This document shows, in pieces, positions 9,930 to 18,219 of a stretch of DNA of 64,000 nucleotides. Source of the stretch: Synechocystis sp. PCC 7338 (GTDB lineage: Bacteria; Cyanobacteriota; Cyanobacteriia; Cyanobacteriales; Microcystaceae); assembly GCF_018282115.1 (NCBI RefSeq), contig NZ_CP054306.1, positions 2,093,488 through 2,157,487 of the forward strand, written 5' to 3'. A model generated the notes under the pieces. It saw only the letters and a program-made list of their open reading frames with translations. It did no database searches and had not been told where the DNA came from. The number at the start of each line of letters is the position of its first letter. Positions within the stretch are counted from its first letter, which is position 1. The position numbers and the translations under genes are program-made.

Positions 9930-10502
9930 TCACCAAATCAAGTCTAAGTCCAAGATAAACATTGGTAAAACATTTTCCCCTGATAAACTGCTGGGATTAT
10001 CGACTACTTCAACCCCTTGACCCTGACGATAAATTTCCACTTGTTTACTTTGTCGATTAATCAGCCAACCCAAACGCGTGCCATTTTCCAAATATTCTGC
10101 CATTTTTTCCTGTAGGGGCTTTAAATTGTCACTCGGTGATCGCAACTCAATCACGAAATCAGGACAAAGGGGCACAAACCCTTGTTTTTCTTCTGGCGTT
10201 AATGCTGTCCATTTTTCTAGGGGAATCCAGGCTGCATCGGGGGATCGATCCGCACCATTGGGAAGTTTAAAGCCCGTGGAAGAATCAAATGCAATGCCTA
10301 ATCTGTTACTGCGACTCCAACCCTGAAGCTGATAAGCAATTTCAAGATTACGATTCCCAGTTTCTCCACCCGTAGGGGGCATAATGATTAAATCTCCCTG
10401 ATAAGTTCTCTCAAACCGTAAATCATTGTTACTTTGACAAAGTTTATAAAACTGCTCGTCGGATAATTTCAAAGAATCCATTTTAATCTTGAGCGGATTC
10501 AT
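9930..10502 (-). CDS. Uma2/DUF820 family protein (PD-(D/E)XK nuclease fold)
   Basis: The 190-residue protein has the family pattern of a restriction-endonuclease-like fold: an Asp in GADRSPDAAWI, then CPDFVIELRSPSDNL with the acidic-x-acidic core, and QEKMAEYLENGTRLGWLI. The ATG at 10502 (MNPLKIKMDSL) is preferred to an in-frame ATG six codons earlier; family members usually begin close to this point. DUF820 genes occur in large numbers in cyanobacteria and have no established function, although the fold predicts a nuclease. It stands alone, with gaps on both sides. Confidence 0.8.
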   Translation of the reverse strand: MNPLKIKMDSLKLSDEQFYKLCQSNNDLRFERTYQGDLIIMPPTGGETGNRNLEIAYQLQGWSRSNRLGIAFDSSTGFKLPNGADRSPDAAWIPLEKWTALTPEEKQGFVPLCPDFVIELRSPSDNLKPLQEKMAEYLENGTRLGWLINRQSKQVEIYRQGQGVEVVDNPSSLSGENVLPMFILDLDLIW

Positions 10503-10665
10503 AATTGTTCTCCCAATCATCGGGGGGGGCAGGCATTGGTTTCTAGTTTAACATTGGAATTTTAGGGCTGTTGTGTCCTCTTAAGATTTGATAATTTCAA
10601 CGCAACATCAAACTTTTACATTGCAACACAAGAATATCTAAAAATTCCCATCAAACCATTGTTGC

Positions 10666-12546
10666 TCAACCGGGATGCAACAACATCAGTCGGCGGGGCT
10701 CCAGGCACACAGGCCAGGGCTGGGGACGCTGGCGCAATATTTCCCATTTTTCTTTGAATACTTCTGCCTGTAGATGGTAATCATCGCCATTGAGGGGCGG
10801 CTTGCCCAACTTGAGATAGACAGTCATGCGATGGGGGGTTTCACTGGTCCACACCACCCAACCAGGAAAAGTATTGATGGGGGAATGCTCTTGATCAAAA
10901 CTATCCAAAAATCTAATTTGATGGGCCCGGACGCCGATGTGGGTTTGGGAAGAAGAAACCGGTGCCATGGTTTGCAGTGTGCATTGCCAATCCAAGGCCC
11001 AGACAGTGTGGCGGTCAATGGGCTGAATGGGGGAATAGTTTTTACAGCCAGTCAGTTGGGCAATGGTGAGGGTATTGGGGTGGTCAAAGACGGCCTGCTT
11101 ATCCCCCGTTGCCACCAGTTTGCCTTGATTGAGTACAAGTAATTTCTGACAAAGCCGATAGGCTTCTTCCAAGTTATGGCTGACAAATAGGGTAAATCCT
11201 TGGTAGCTGGCAAGGGTTTTCAGCAGTTGCTTTTCCAGTTCATGACGTAAATGGGTATCTAGGGCAGAAAAAGGCTCATCTAATAACAGTACGTCTGGCT
11301 CGGGAGCTAAAGCCCTGGCCAGGGCGACTCGCTGTTGCTGGCCGCCGGATAGCTGATGGGGATAACGATCGCCCATTTTTTCTAAATTTACTAAATGTAA
11401 TTGCTGTCTGACCCGGAGCGATCGCCGGTGGGCGGGGAGGTGCCGTAACCCAAACGCAATATTCTCGGCCACCGTCAGATGGGGAAACAGGGCGTAGTTT
11501 TGCAACACTAAACCAACTTTCCGTTCATGGCTGGGCACATTGATATTCCGTTGTGAATCAAACAGGGTGCGACCGTTCAGGATAATTCTTCCTTGGGTCG
11601 GCGTTTCTACCCCGGCAAGGCAACGCAGTGTCATGGTTTTCCCGGAGCCCGATGCCCCCAACAATCCCACCGTTTCTCCCTGGGCGGTAAAGGCCACGTC
11701 TAGGGTAAATTGGGCTAATTGTTTTTGTAGTTTGACCTCAATCCCTGGAGCATTTTTTCGTTGCTCTGGATAACAAAAGGGAAGGCTTTGCCCCGGTTCT
11801 TGTTGTGAAACAGTCACCGCCTCCATGGATGGATTTGCCGACGGAGAAGAGGCGATCGCCGGGGAATGTCGGCCCTGAACCCTAGCTTCATAGTGGTTTT
11901 GCCACATATTGGCGGCCACAATACCGGACAGGGAAAGGGACAGAATGATGCTGACCCATAGCCAGGCCTCCTGCATGGCCCCCGCTTCCGTGGCAAAGTA
12001 AATCGCCATTGGGATAGTTTGGGTTTGGCCGGGAATATTGCCCGCCAACATCAGGGTGGCCCCAAATTCCCCTAGGGAACGGGCAAAGGCCAGGGTTGTA
12101 CCAGCTACAATGCCGGGGGTGGAAAGGGGCAGTAAAACCCGCCAAAAAATGTACCTTTTGGAAGCCCCCAGGGTTTGGGCAACTTGCAACAGATGTTGAT
12201 CGACCTGCTCAAATGCCCCCAAGGCAGTTTTATACATGAGGGGAAAAGAGACCACCGTTGCCGTTACCACTGCGGCATACCAGGTGAATACAATGATGAA
12301 GCCCAACTCGGCAGTTAGTTTTCCCACTGGGCCATTTTTTCCAAACAATAGCAACAATAAAAAGCCGACCACCGTGGGGGGCAGGATTAAAGGGGCGATG
12401 AAAATGCTCTCTATCACCGATTTCCAAGGACTCTGGGTGCCCAGCATCCAATAGGCCGCCGCAATACCAAGGATAAACGTGGCGATCGTGGCCAAGCCTG
12501 CGGTTTTGAGGGAAATCCAGAGGGGAGTCAGTTCGATGGCTATCAA
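10666..12546 (-). CDS. modBC: Fused molybdate ABC transporter permease/ATPase ModBC
   Basis: One 626-residue polypeptide joins the inner-membrane permease and the cytoplasmic ATPase of the molybdate importer. Residues 1-215 are ModB-like, with five or six hydrophobic helices and the EAA-type loop VAQTLGASKRYIFWRVLLP. After a Ser/Pro/Gln-rich linker (about 220-260), the ABC domain has Walker A GASGSGKT, signature LSGGQQQR and Walker B DVLLLDEPFSALD. The C-terminal 130 residues are TOBE-like and may bind oxyanion. The start appears to be TTG at 12546, because no ATG occurs upstream in frame. It lies 35 bp downstream of modA, same strand, as an operon. Tungstate is an alternative substrate. Confidence 0.93.
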   Translation of the reverse strand: MIAIELTPLWISLKTAGLATIATFILGIAAAYWMLGTQSPWKSVIESIFIAPLILPPTVVGFLLLLLFGKNGPVGKLTAELGFIIVFTWYAAVVTATVVSFPLMYKTALGAFEQVDQHLLQVAQTLGASKRYIFWRVLLPLSTPGIVAGTTLAFARSLGEFGATLMLAGNIPGQTQTIPMAIYFATEAGAMQEAWLWVSIILSLSLSGIVAANMWQNHYEARVQGRHSPAIASSPSANPSMEAVTVSQQEPGQSLPFCYPEQRKNAPGIEVKLQKQLAQFTLDVAFTAQGETVGLLGASGSGKTMTLRCLAGVETPTQGRIILNGRTLFDSQRNINVPSHERKVGLVLQNYALFPHLTVAENIAFGLRHLPAHRRSLRVRQQLHLVNLEKMGDRYPHQLSGGQQQRVALARALAPEPDVLLLDEPFSALDTHLRHELEKQLLKTLASYQGFTLFVSHNLEEAYRLCQKLLVLNQGKLVATGDKQAVFDHPNTLTIAQLTGCKNYSPIQPIDRHTVWALDWQCTLQTMAPVSSSQTHIGVRAHQIRFLDSFDQEHSPINTFPGWVVWTSETPHRMTVYLKLGKPPLNGDDYHLQAEVFKEKWEILRQRPQPWPVCLEPRRLMLLHPG

Positions 12547-12581
12547 GGGGATATGTAGGACGGATTGGAGGGGCAGACAAA

Positions 12582-13403
12582 TTATTGACCAGGGCCGAAA
12601 CCATATTGAATAAAAACTTCCTGGGCCGCTGGACTGGCCAGAAATTCGGCATAGGTGCGGGCCGCCTCTGGGTGGGCACTAGCCATAATCAAGGCGATCG
12701 GATAAACAATGGGAGCGTGTAAATGCTTGGGAGCCATGGCTACCGTCCTTACCCGGTTTGAAATTTGGGCATCGGTGGCATAGACAACTCCGGCATCGGC
12801 ATTACCACTTTCAACGGCACTGAGCACACTCCGCACAGAGTTGCCATAGACAAATTTAGGCTGTAACTGCGGCAATATCCCTAGGTTAAGAAATACTTCT
12901 TCTGCGTATTGACCAGCCGGCACACTGCGGGGCTCTCCCATCGCAATACGCCTAATTGGGGCATCAGCCAGTTGCTCAAATGCCTTAATATTCAGGGTGG
13001 AATCCTGGGGAACAATCAAGGCCAAACGATTGCTGAGTAAATTACGACGGCTATCCTTATCAATTAAACTTTTGGCTTGCAACCGATCTATTTGTTTGGA
13101 TGCGGCGGAAATAAATAGGTCAACGTCGGCTCCCTGTTCAATTTGCTGTTGCAGTGTGCCGGAAGCGGCAAAATTATAATCCACCCTAATGTTTGGATGG
13201 GTCGATTCAAACACGGGATCCAATGCTGCAATGGCATTCTGTAAACTGGCCGCCGCCGACACGGTTAGGGTAATGGGTTCCGTTTTTAGAGTAGCGGAAG
13301 TTTCCGGAGTGGGGAACGACTGGTAAAGCCGAGAAGCACTGGATGCTGTTAGTAAAGCAACCAAAGCCAGTAGCCCAAAATAGTTTTTTCTTGTTTGTCT
13401 CAC
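12582..13403 (-). CDS. modA: Molybdate-binding periplasmic protein ModA
   Basis: The 273-residue solute-binding protein captures molybdate in the periplasm and delivers it to ModBC. The hydrophobic N-terminus YFGLLALVALLTASSASRL is a signal or anchor sequence. The mature region has the ModA opening LTVSAAASLQNAI, followed by NFAASGTLQQQIEQGADVD, with the Ser and Ala residues that contact the oxyanion, and ends FIQYGFGPGQ. The start codon is GTG at 13403, since no ATG lies upstream in frame; the ribosome site is weak, so the start is moderately sure. It is the first gene of modA-modBC, and the gene order supports molybdate. Confidence 0.92.
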   Translation of the reverse strand: MRQTRKNYFGLLALVALLTASSASRLYQSFPTPETSATLKTEPITLTVSAAASLQNAIAALDPVFESTHPNIRVDYNFAASGTLQQQIEQGADVDLFISAASKQIDRLQAKSLIDKDSRRNLLSNRLALIVPQDSTLNIKAFEQLADAPIRRIAMGEPRSVPAGQYAEEVFLNLGILPQLQPKFVYGNSVRSVLSAVESGNADAGVVYATDAQISNRVRTVAMAPKHLHAPIVYPIALIMASAHPEAARTYAEFLASPAAQEVFIQYGFGPGQ

Positions 13404-13508
13404 TTCCTTTTTGAACTTAATAGCTTAAAAATTAAAATGTCTTTTAAAAGCAAATAAATTATTATGATTTCTTGCTTTTTATCCTACATGAAATAAATAC
13501 AGATAAGC

Positions 13509-16088
13509 TTAGATGATTTTATCCCAGAGTTCTACCCGTAAAGGCTGGAGGGCATTGTCCAACTCCGGGGCAAGGATGGGGGAAGGCAACATAAACGGAA
13601 ACCAAGTTACCAGGGCAAGATTTTCCGTCACTTGATAGAAATCGCTGGGGTTAGGGCCGTCAATGTGCCTTGAGTTGACCCCAAAACCTAATCTCTGGCG
13701 ACGGTACTGAAGTATGGGGGCGTAATTCGTCAACCAAGTGTAAAATTCTGGGGCCTGTTGTAGGGAGCCCAGGGTTTGTTGCAGTAACGGTTCTGGCATG
13801 GGGGTTCCATTGACCTGTAACCAAGCTTGATTGATTAACTCCCCAGCCCGGGCGGGGTTTTGCCAAGCTTGCACCACCTGGGCGGCGACGTTGCCTAAGG
13901 CAGGGAGATATTCCTCTAGTTGGGCCGGATCTCTGCTTAATCCCACCACGGCCTGGGCCTGGCGATCGCCAAATTGATTTAACTCTGCTTCTGCTTGGGG
14001 AAATTGTCCCAACCACCAATGGATCCCCCCCTGGATTTGCCCTAACAGTTTTTGGTAATCCCCATCATCACCATGGTCTTGCCGTAGTTGACTGAGGGTG
14101 GACTGGATTTTTGCCATCAATGGTGGGTACAGCGGGGCAAAGTTGGGATTGCGCCAGAGGGGATTGGTGATAAATAGAGGATCCCGCAGACATTCCAAAC
14201 TAAAAGCTTCTATCGCCAAGTCTAACTTTTGTTGCACTAACAGACTCAGCCCCAGACCATAGAAAACCCCCCGTTTGGCGGGCACCAATTGGCTGGCAGT
14301 GGCAAAGGATTGACTAGCTTGGGGGGGGTCTTGTCCCAGCGCTAACCATCCCAAATTGTTATGGATAAATTCCTGGTGGGGGGAAGCTTCAATACTCCGC
14401 TCAAATGCGGCGATCGCCCTATTGATCAATTCTTCCCGTTCCCCGGCATCGGCAGTGGTCAAAGCAATGTTGCCCAAATTCCAACCCAACTGGGTGGGGT
14501 AATAGGCTTCCCAGGGAGCGAGATTTTCTGCTTGGGTGAGGTATTGGGTAAAGGCCGGCACCTTTTCCGCCGCCAAAGCCCGAAAAGCCACTTCCGATAA
14601 TTGCCAAGCCCGCAAAATCGGAAATAACCACATGGCGACCACCAATAGTAAGGTAATGCCGGCAAAGAATACAGGGCGAGCGAAACGATTGGGTTTTGGT
14701 ATTACTGGATCGGCAGAGTAAAGCTGTAGTAAACAGGCAAAATAAATAATAATAATACCGCTGATACAAACATTGTCTAATTGATAATCTGTCCAACTGG
14801 TTATCCCATAGGCTAGCAGGGCACTAGTGAGAGTCCAAATAAGAATTTTTACTGTGGCTGAATCAACATTATTGTCCTTGGTAATGATTAAATTTTTGCT
14901 CGTTAAACTGCGAACTAACTGCCACACTAAACCAATGGTAAACAGTGAGGGAATTAATATGCCCCAAACTCCCAATTCCGCAAATAATTGGGCTGGGGTG
15001 GAATGGAGCTGGTAAATAAATTCCGATTCCCGCCCGGCCCATACCGGTCGATAAAGTTGATATTGTAGGGGTACATTACCCAAACCAATACCAGTCCAAG
15101 GGTGGGCTGAACCCATGCGCCAACCAATTTCAGAATTAATTAAACGATAGGCAAACTGTCCCGCCCCTTGCCCCTCCATAATGCCAGTGAAACTGGTCAG
15201 TAAACGGTCGTTAGTACCAATAAAAATCCCCACCACGGCGATCGCCATACTGCTTAGACCCAACCACCAAAGCCAAGGCAACCTGCGCAGTAAACCAACG
15301 CCAATAATAGCTAGTAGTAATAGGGCTGCTAAACCTAACAGGCCGCCCCGGGAGCTAGTGGTGTAAAAATCGATTAAACCCAGTGCTAAAGCCATGGCCC
15401 AAAACCAGCGTTTTTTGCCTTGATTGAGCCAAATTAAAACACTTAGCAGGGGCAAAATTAACACCAAGTAACCCGCCACGTAATTTTGGTGACCAATGGG
15501 GGCCCAATTTTGTAATTCCAATACCCCAAAGCTAAAGGTTTTAGTGAGGCCCATTTCTTTGGCGATCGCCGCCGATTGCCAGAAAGGAATTAGGGTTTGG
15601 GTAAACCAAAGTAAGAGGCTAATGACAATAAAAGCAAAGCCGACATAGCCCTGCAAAGTTAATAGTTTTTTGATAGTTACTAGGGGTTGGGGTTGAATTT
15701 TTAGCCAACCTCGTAGTCCATACAAACCAGCCCAAAAAGCTAATAGCGTCCAGCTATACCAATGAGACTGGGCGGGAAATTGGGCCGTTATGCTCCCCAC
15801 CGCTACGGAGATCGCCAATACCAACAGCAACCAGTCGAACCCCAGTCCGAGGAAAATTAAGCGCTTATTTAGTCCGATTTGCCACAAACACCACAGCACA
15901 GTCAACCAGAGCCAAGTCTGCCAAACAAAGACCCAGGGCCAACTCACCAACAAACTATTGCCATTGGGCAACAGGGTAAATAACCCATAAAGTAATGCCA
16001 TCAATAGCCCCAACAATCGTCCTGGGTTACTAAAAGGGGGAGTGGATGAAGGGGGACTAACAGGAGTGGAAGGGGAATCGGCGGCCAT
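13509..16088 (-). CDS. O-antigen ligase/polymerase-like membrane protein with C-terminal TPR-like region
   Basis: The 859-residue protein has about a dozen hydrophobic helices in the first 480 residues, including a Wzy/WaaL-type loop rich in Trp and Arg (VWAGRESEFIYQLHS, then a large periplasmic loop). Residues about 480-860 are soluble and helical, with TPR-like units such as AFERSIEASPHQEFIHNNLGWLAL. Wzy_C family members ligate or polymerise surface polysaccharide; in cyanobacteria the same family includes IctB-like proteins, so the substrate is unknown. The ATG at 16088 (MAADSPSTP) is preferred over a TTG three codons earlier. The gene begins about 50 bp downstream of the Yfr1-like terminator. 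Confidence 0.8.
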   Translation of the reverse strand: MAADSPSTPVSPPSSTPPFSNPGRLLGLLMALLYGLFTLLPNGNSLLVSWPWVFVWQTWLWLTVLWCLWQIGLNKRLIFLGLGFDWLLLVLAISVAVGSITAQFPAQSHWYSWTLLAFWAGLYGLRGWLKIQPQPLVTIKKLLTLQGYVGFAFIVISLLLWFTQTLIPFWQSAAIAKEMGLTKTFSFGVLELQNWAPIGHQNYVAGYLVLILPLLSVLIWLNQGKKRWFWAMALALGLIDFYTTSSRGGLLGLAALLLLAIIGVGLLRRLPWLWWLGLSSMAIAVVGIFIGTNDRLLTSFTGIMEGQGAGQFAYRLINSEIGWRMGSAHPWTGIGLGNVPLQYQLYRPVWAGRESEFIYQLHSTPAQLFAELGVWGILIPSLFTIGLVWQLVRSLTSKNLIITKDNNVDSATVKILIWTLTSALLAYGITSWTDYQLDNVCISGIIIIYFACLLQLYSADPVIPKPNRFARPVFFAGITLLLVVAMWLFPILRAWQLSEVAFRALAAEKVPAFTQYLTQAENLAPWEAYYPTQLGWNLGNIALTTADAGEREELINRAIAAFERSIEASPHQEFIHNNLGWLALGQDPPQASQSFATASQLVPAKRGVFYGLGLSLLVQQKLDLAIEAFSLECLRDPLFITNPLWRNPNFAPLYPPLMAKIQSTLSQLRQDHGDDGDYQKLLGQIQGGIHWWLGQFPQAEAELNQFGDRQAQAVVGLSRDPAQLEEYLPALGNVAAQVVQAWQNPARAGELINQAWLQVNGTPMPEPLLQQTLGSLQQAPEFYTWLTNYAPILQYRRQRLGFGVNSRHIDGPNPSDFYQVTENLALVTWFPFMLPSPILAPELDNALQPLRVELWDKII

Positions 16089-16137
16089 GCGGGGCAATAC
16101 TCACAGGAAAACACTTTTCCATTTTGCCCTCTTCTCA

Positions 16138-16162
16138 GAAAAAAACCGCCCCGGAGGACGGT
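16138..16162 (-). terminator. Rho-independent terminator of the Yfr1-like RNA
   Basis: On the minus strand a GC-rich hairpin, ACCGTCC-TCC-GGGGCGGT with one G-T pair, is followed directly by about seven T residues. On the plus strand the tail is A-rich and there is no T run, so the polarity is minus. It ends the small RNA rather than a protein gene. Confidence 0.75.
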
Positions 16163-16226
16163 AATCAGATTTTCGTGTGTGAGGAGGAAATCGCGTCGAG
16201 TTCTGCTTATTTCTTAACCTCACTGT
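16145..16226 (-). ncRNA. yfr1: Yfr1-like small RNA
   Basis: Read on the minus strand, the region has the three parts of cyanobacterial Yfr1. A 5' imperfect stem (GAGgTT...AACTC) comes first. A single-stranded stretch contains CTCCTCACAC (16186-16177), the ultraconserved core of Yfr1. A 3' stem-loop (16162-16145) is followed by a T run. A -10-like TAGAAT (16239-16234) sits seven or eight bases before the proposed 5' end. Yfr1 is known as an abundant trans-acting RNA that represses outer-membrane protein mRNAs by pairing through this core. The exact 5' end is an estimate. Confidence 0.75.
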
Positions 16227-16429
16227 ATTTACGATTCTAAACTAAAATTTAGGGCCCTCCACTCACCCGATTGAGTGAATCGCGGCGATCGCCATGGCGG
16301 TAGAATCAAGGCTGACCAAGCGATTACATATCTACAAATATCCGTGCCATTGTCAAGAATTTGTTGATGATAGGGGAAGTAATTGCCAATGGGTGGGCGG
16401 CATGTCGAGAAAAAACCATTTTAGAGCCT

Positions 16430-17362
16430 TTAAACTTCGACTTTTGTGCGAAATTTTCTCTGTTCGCCGGCGGCCAACTTAGCCATGTCCACTGCGGCAT
16501 GGAGCCCTTCTTGGGGGGAACGCTCTGCAATACCTAAGTCCACGGTGATATTTCCCTGCTGAAAACCGAAGGCTAACCTTTCCCTAATGAAATCCGCCTG
16601 GCTGATGTGGCACTCAATGCAAAGGATGGCAAATTGCCTTGCCCCAATGCGGGCACACAAATCCTCTTGACGACAAATGGTACGAATAACTTTGGCGGCC
16701 TGGCTTATCAGGCGATCAACCTCTGCTTGGGGGCGTTGTTCATCTTCTAGGTCAACAATAATCACACTGACAGGAAAACCAAATTTTTGGCAACGGGCTT
16801 CCTCGCTGGCCAATAACTTTTCCCAACCTAAATGGCTATAAAATCCAGTAACTTCATCCCGGTCTGTTAAAAATTGCTGTTGTTCCTCCCGTCGGGAAGC
16901 CACCTCTGCCTTGAGGAAAAAGTCCAAAATGGTGCTGAGCAATTTGGCAATCAATTCCACCAGGGGCAATTCATCGGCCAAGTTGTCCGGCTGAGGCTGG
17001 GGATCAATGGCACACAAAGTGCCAAACAAAGCACCGTTGCCGTAAGTGATGGGCACTCCCACATAGGCGCCGATGGGAACCTGTTTGGCGATGGGGGCAT
17101 TACGATAAACCTCTACCAAATCAGATTGGGGGGCAATATGGGGCCCCTCTCCCCTGACCATACGGGAGCAAAAAGAGTCAGGCCAATGGAAAACATCCCC
17201 TTTTTTCACCCCATAGCCGTTACCCTCCGCCTGGAGCACAATCCAATCATCCAACTCGGTGCGGGTAATCATCCATAGGGACAGACCCACCCGTTGCTGC
17301 AAATAGCCCAACGCCGCCTGGGCCGCACTATCGAAGTCGGAAAAAGAATCGGTGGTAAACAT
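16430..17362 (-). CDS. GAF-domain protein with degenerate GGDEF domain
   Basis: The 310-residue protein has a GAF domain at about residues 10-165; GAYVGVPITYGNGALFGTLCAID is the typical final GAF strand. A diguanylate-cyclase-like domain covers about 180-305, opening DEVTGFYSHLGWEKLL. The active-site half-turn, normally GGDEF or GGEEF, reads GARQF, so cyclic-di-GMP synthesis is unlikely and a sensory or binding role is inferred. No chromophore Cys of the CBCR type was seen in the GAF. The ATG at 17362 opens MFTTDSFSDFDSA. It is upstream of the Yfr1-like locus on the same strand, with about 200 bp between them. Confidence 0.83.
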   Translation of the reverse strand: MFTTDSFSDFDSAAQAALGYLQQRVGLSLWMITRTELDDWIVLQAEGNGYGVKKGDVFHWPDSFCSRMVRGEGPHIAPQSDLVEVYRNAPIAKQVPIGAYVGVPITYGNGALFGTLCAIDPQPQPDNLADELPLVELIAKLLSTILDFFLKAEVASRREEQQQFLTDRDEVTGFYSHLGWEKLLASEEARCQKFGFPVSVIIVDLEDEQRPQAEVDRLISQAAKVIRTICRQEDLCARIGARQFAILCIECHISQADFIRERLAFGFQQGNITVDLGIAERSPQEGLHAAVDMAKLAAGEQRKFRTKVEV

Positions 17363-17525
17363 GGGTTGGGGATGTTATGGGTACTATTAGTTTAGCCTCC
17401 GCCCTGACCATTACCATTGCTTTCCCAAAGGTTAAGGGATCCAAAGTGATCTAATAAGTTGGGGCGAAAATTTTTTCCCACCGGAATATGGGCAGGGGAG
17501 AATTGGCAAGAAACAGACCCCAAGC

Positions 17526-17551
17526 CAAAAACCTCCCCGAAGGAAGGTTTA
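17526..17551 (-). terminator. Rho-independent terminator after psb30
   Basis: The minus strand has AACCTTCC-TTCG-GGGAGGTT followed by a short T run, about 35 bp after the psb30 stop. The plus-strand reading has no T tail, so the terminator belongs to psb30. Confidence 0.7.
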
Positions 17552-17585
17552 CCAATCATTGTGAACAGCCTCGACTAGACCAGAC

Positions 17586-17705
17586 CTACAGGTCGCCGCC
17601 CCGGAAAGCTAGCACAAAAACCACGGCGGGTCCAGCAATGACAATTAGCCCCAGAAAAGTCAACTGAAAAATAGGTTCTAAATTGAGTGCGGCAAATAAT
17701 TCCAT
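17586..17705 (-). CDS. psb30: Photosystem II subunit Psb30 (Ycf12)
   Basis: This 39-residue single-helix protein is a peripheral subunit of the PSII core in the thylakoid membrane. It reads [20 protein letters not shown] and then a hydrophobic span ending [11 protein letters not shown], the hallmark Ycf12 C-terminus. The ATG at 17705 has AGGAG at the right spacing; an open frame runs further upstream to 17933 but crosses the divergent promoter and lacks similarity, so the longer form is rejected. It is divergent from the Cys-cluster gene at 17848, with 142 bp for both promoters. Confidence 0.95.
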   Translation of the reverse strand: MELFAALNLEPIFQLTFLGLIVIAGPAVVFVLAFRGGDL

Positions 17706-17847
17706 AATTTCTCCTGTTAAAAACTGCTGGCTAGACTCAACGTAAGCAAGGATAATAAAACCAATGTCTATAATAGCTGGGTTGGTTTCGTCCCCTGGAC
17801 TTGCCGTCATAAAAATACATAAAGTTATGTGAAGAAGGAGACTGGCT

Positions 17848-18213
17848 ATGGCAACTTGGTATTGCATGCAGGGGTGTGGCGCTTGTTGTAATCTCACCCC
17901 AGAGGACCGGCCAGAGTTGGCCGAATATCTCACCCCAGAGGAGTTAACCCTTTACCTCAGCCTAGTGGGGGAGGATGGTTGGTGCATTAATTACAACCAC
18001 GGCGATCGCCTCTGTGAAATTTACCCAGACCGGCCCAGTTTTTGCCGGGTGAAGCCGGATAACTTTGCCCGGATGTTTGCCATTGCCCCGGCGGAGTTCG
18101 ACGAGTTTGCCAGCCATTGCTGTGAAGAACAGATTGAAGGGGTTTATGGCCCCCGGAGTGGGGAGCTAAAAAGCTATCAACAGGCACTATCAACCGTGGC
18201 AGAATCAATCTGA
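17848..18213 (+). CDS. YkgJ/UPF0153 family cysteine-cluster protein
   Basis: The 121-residue protein begins [14 protein letters not shown], then has [21 protein letters not shown] and SHCC near residue 92. The spacing of these Cys residues is that of the YkgJ family, thought to bind a zinc or iron-sulfur centre. Function is not established; a metal-binding or redox role is inference. It is divergent from psb30 and convergent with sps, whose stop is 7 bp beyond its own. Confidence 0.85.
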   Translation: MATWYCMQGCGACCNLTPEDRPELAEYLTPEELTLYLSLVGEDGWCINYNHGDRLCEIYPDRPSFCRVKPDNFARMFAIAPAEFDEFASHCCEEQIEGVYGPRSGELKSYQQALSTVAESI

Positions 18214-18219
18214 ATCTGA

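Noticed and set aside
17586-17933. Longer 115-residue version of the psb30 frame
   Set aside because: It runs through the promoter of the divergent gene, while the 39-residue form has a good ribosome site and the known Psb30 length.
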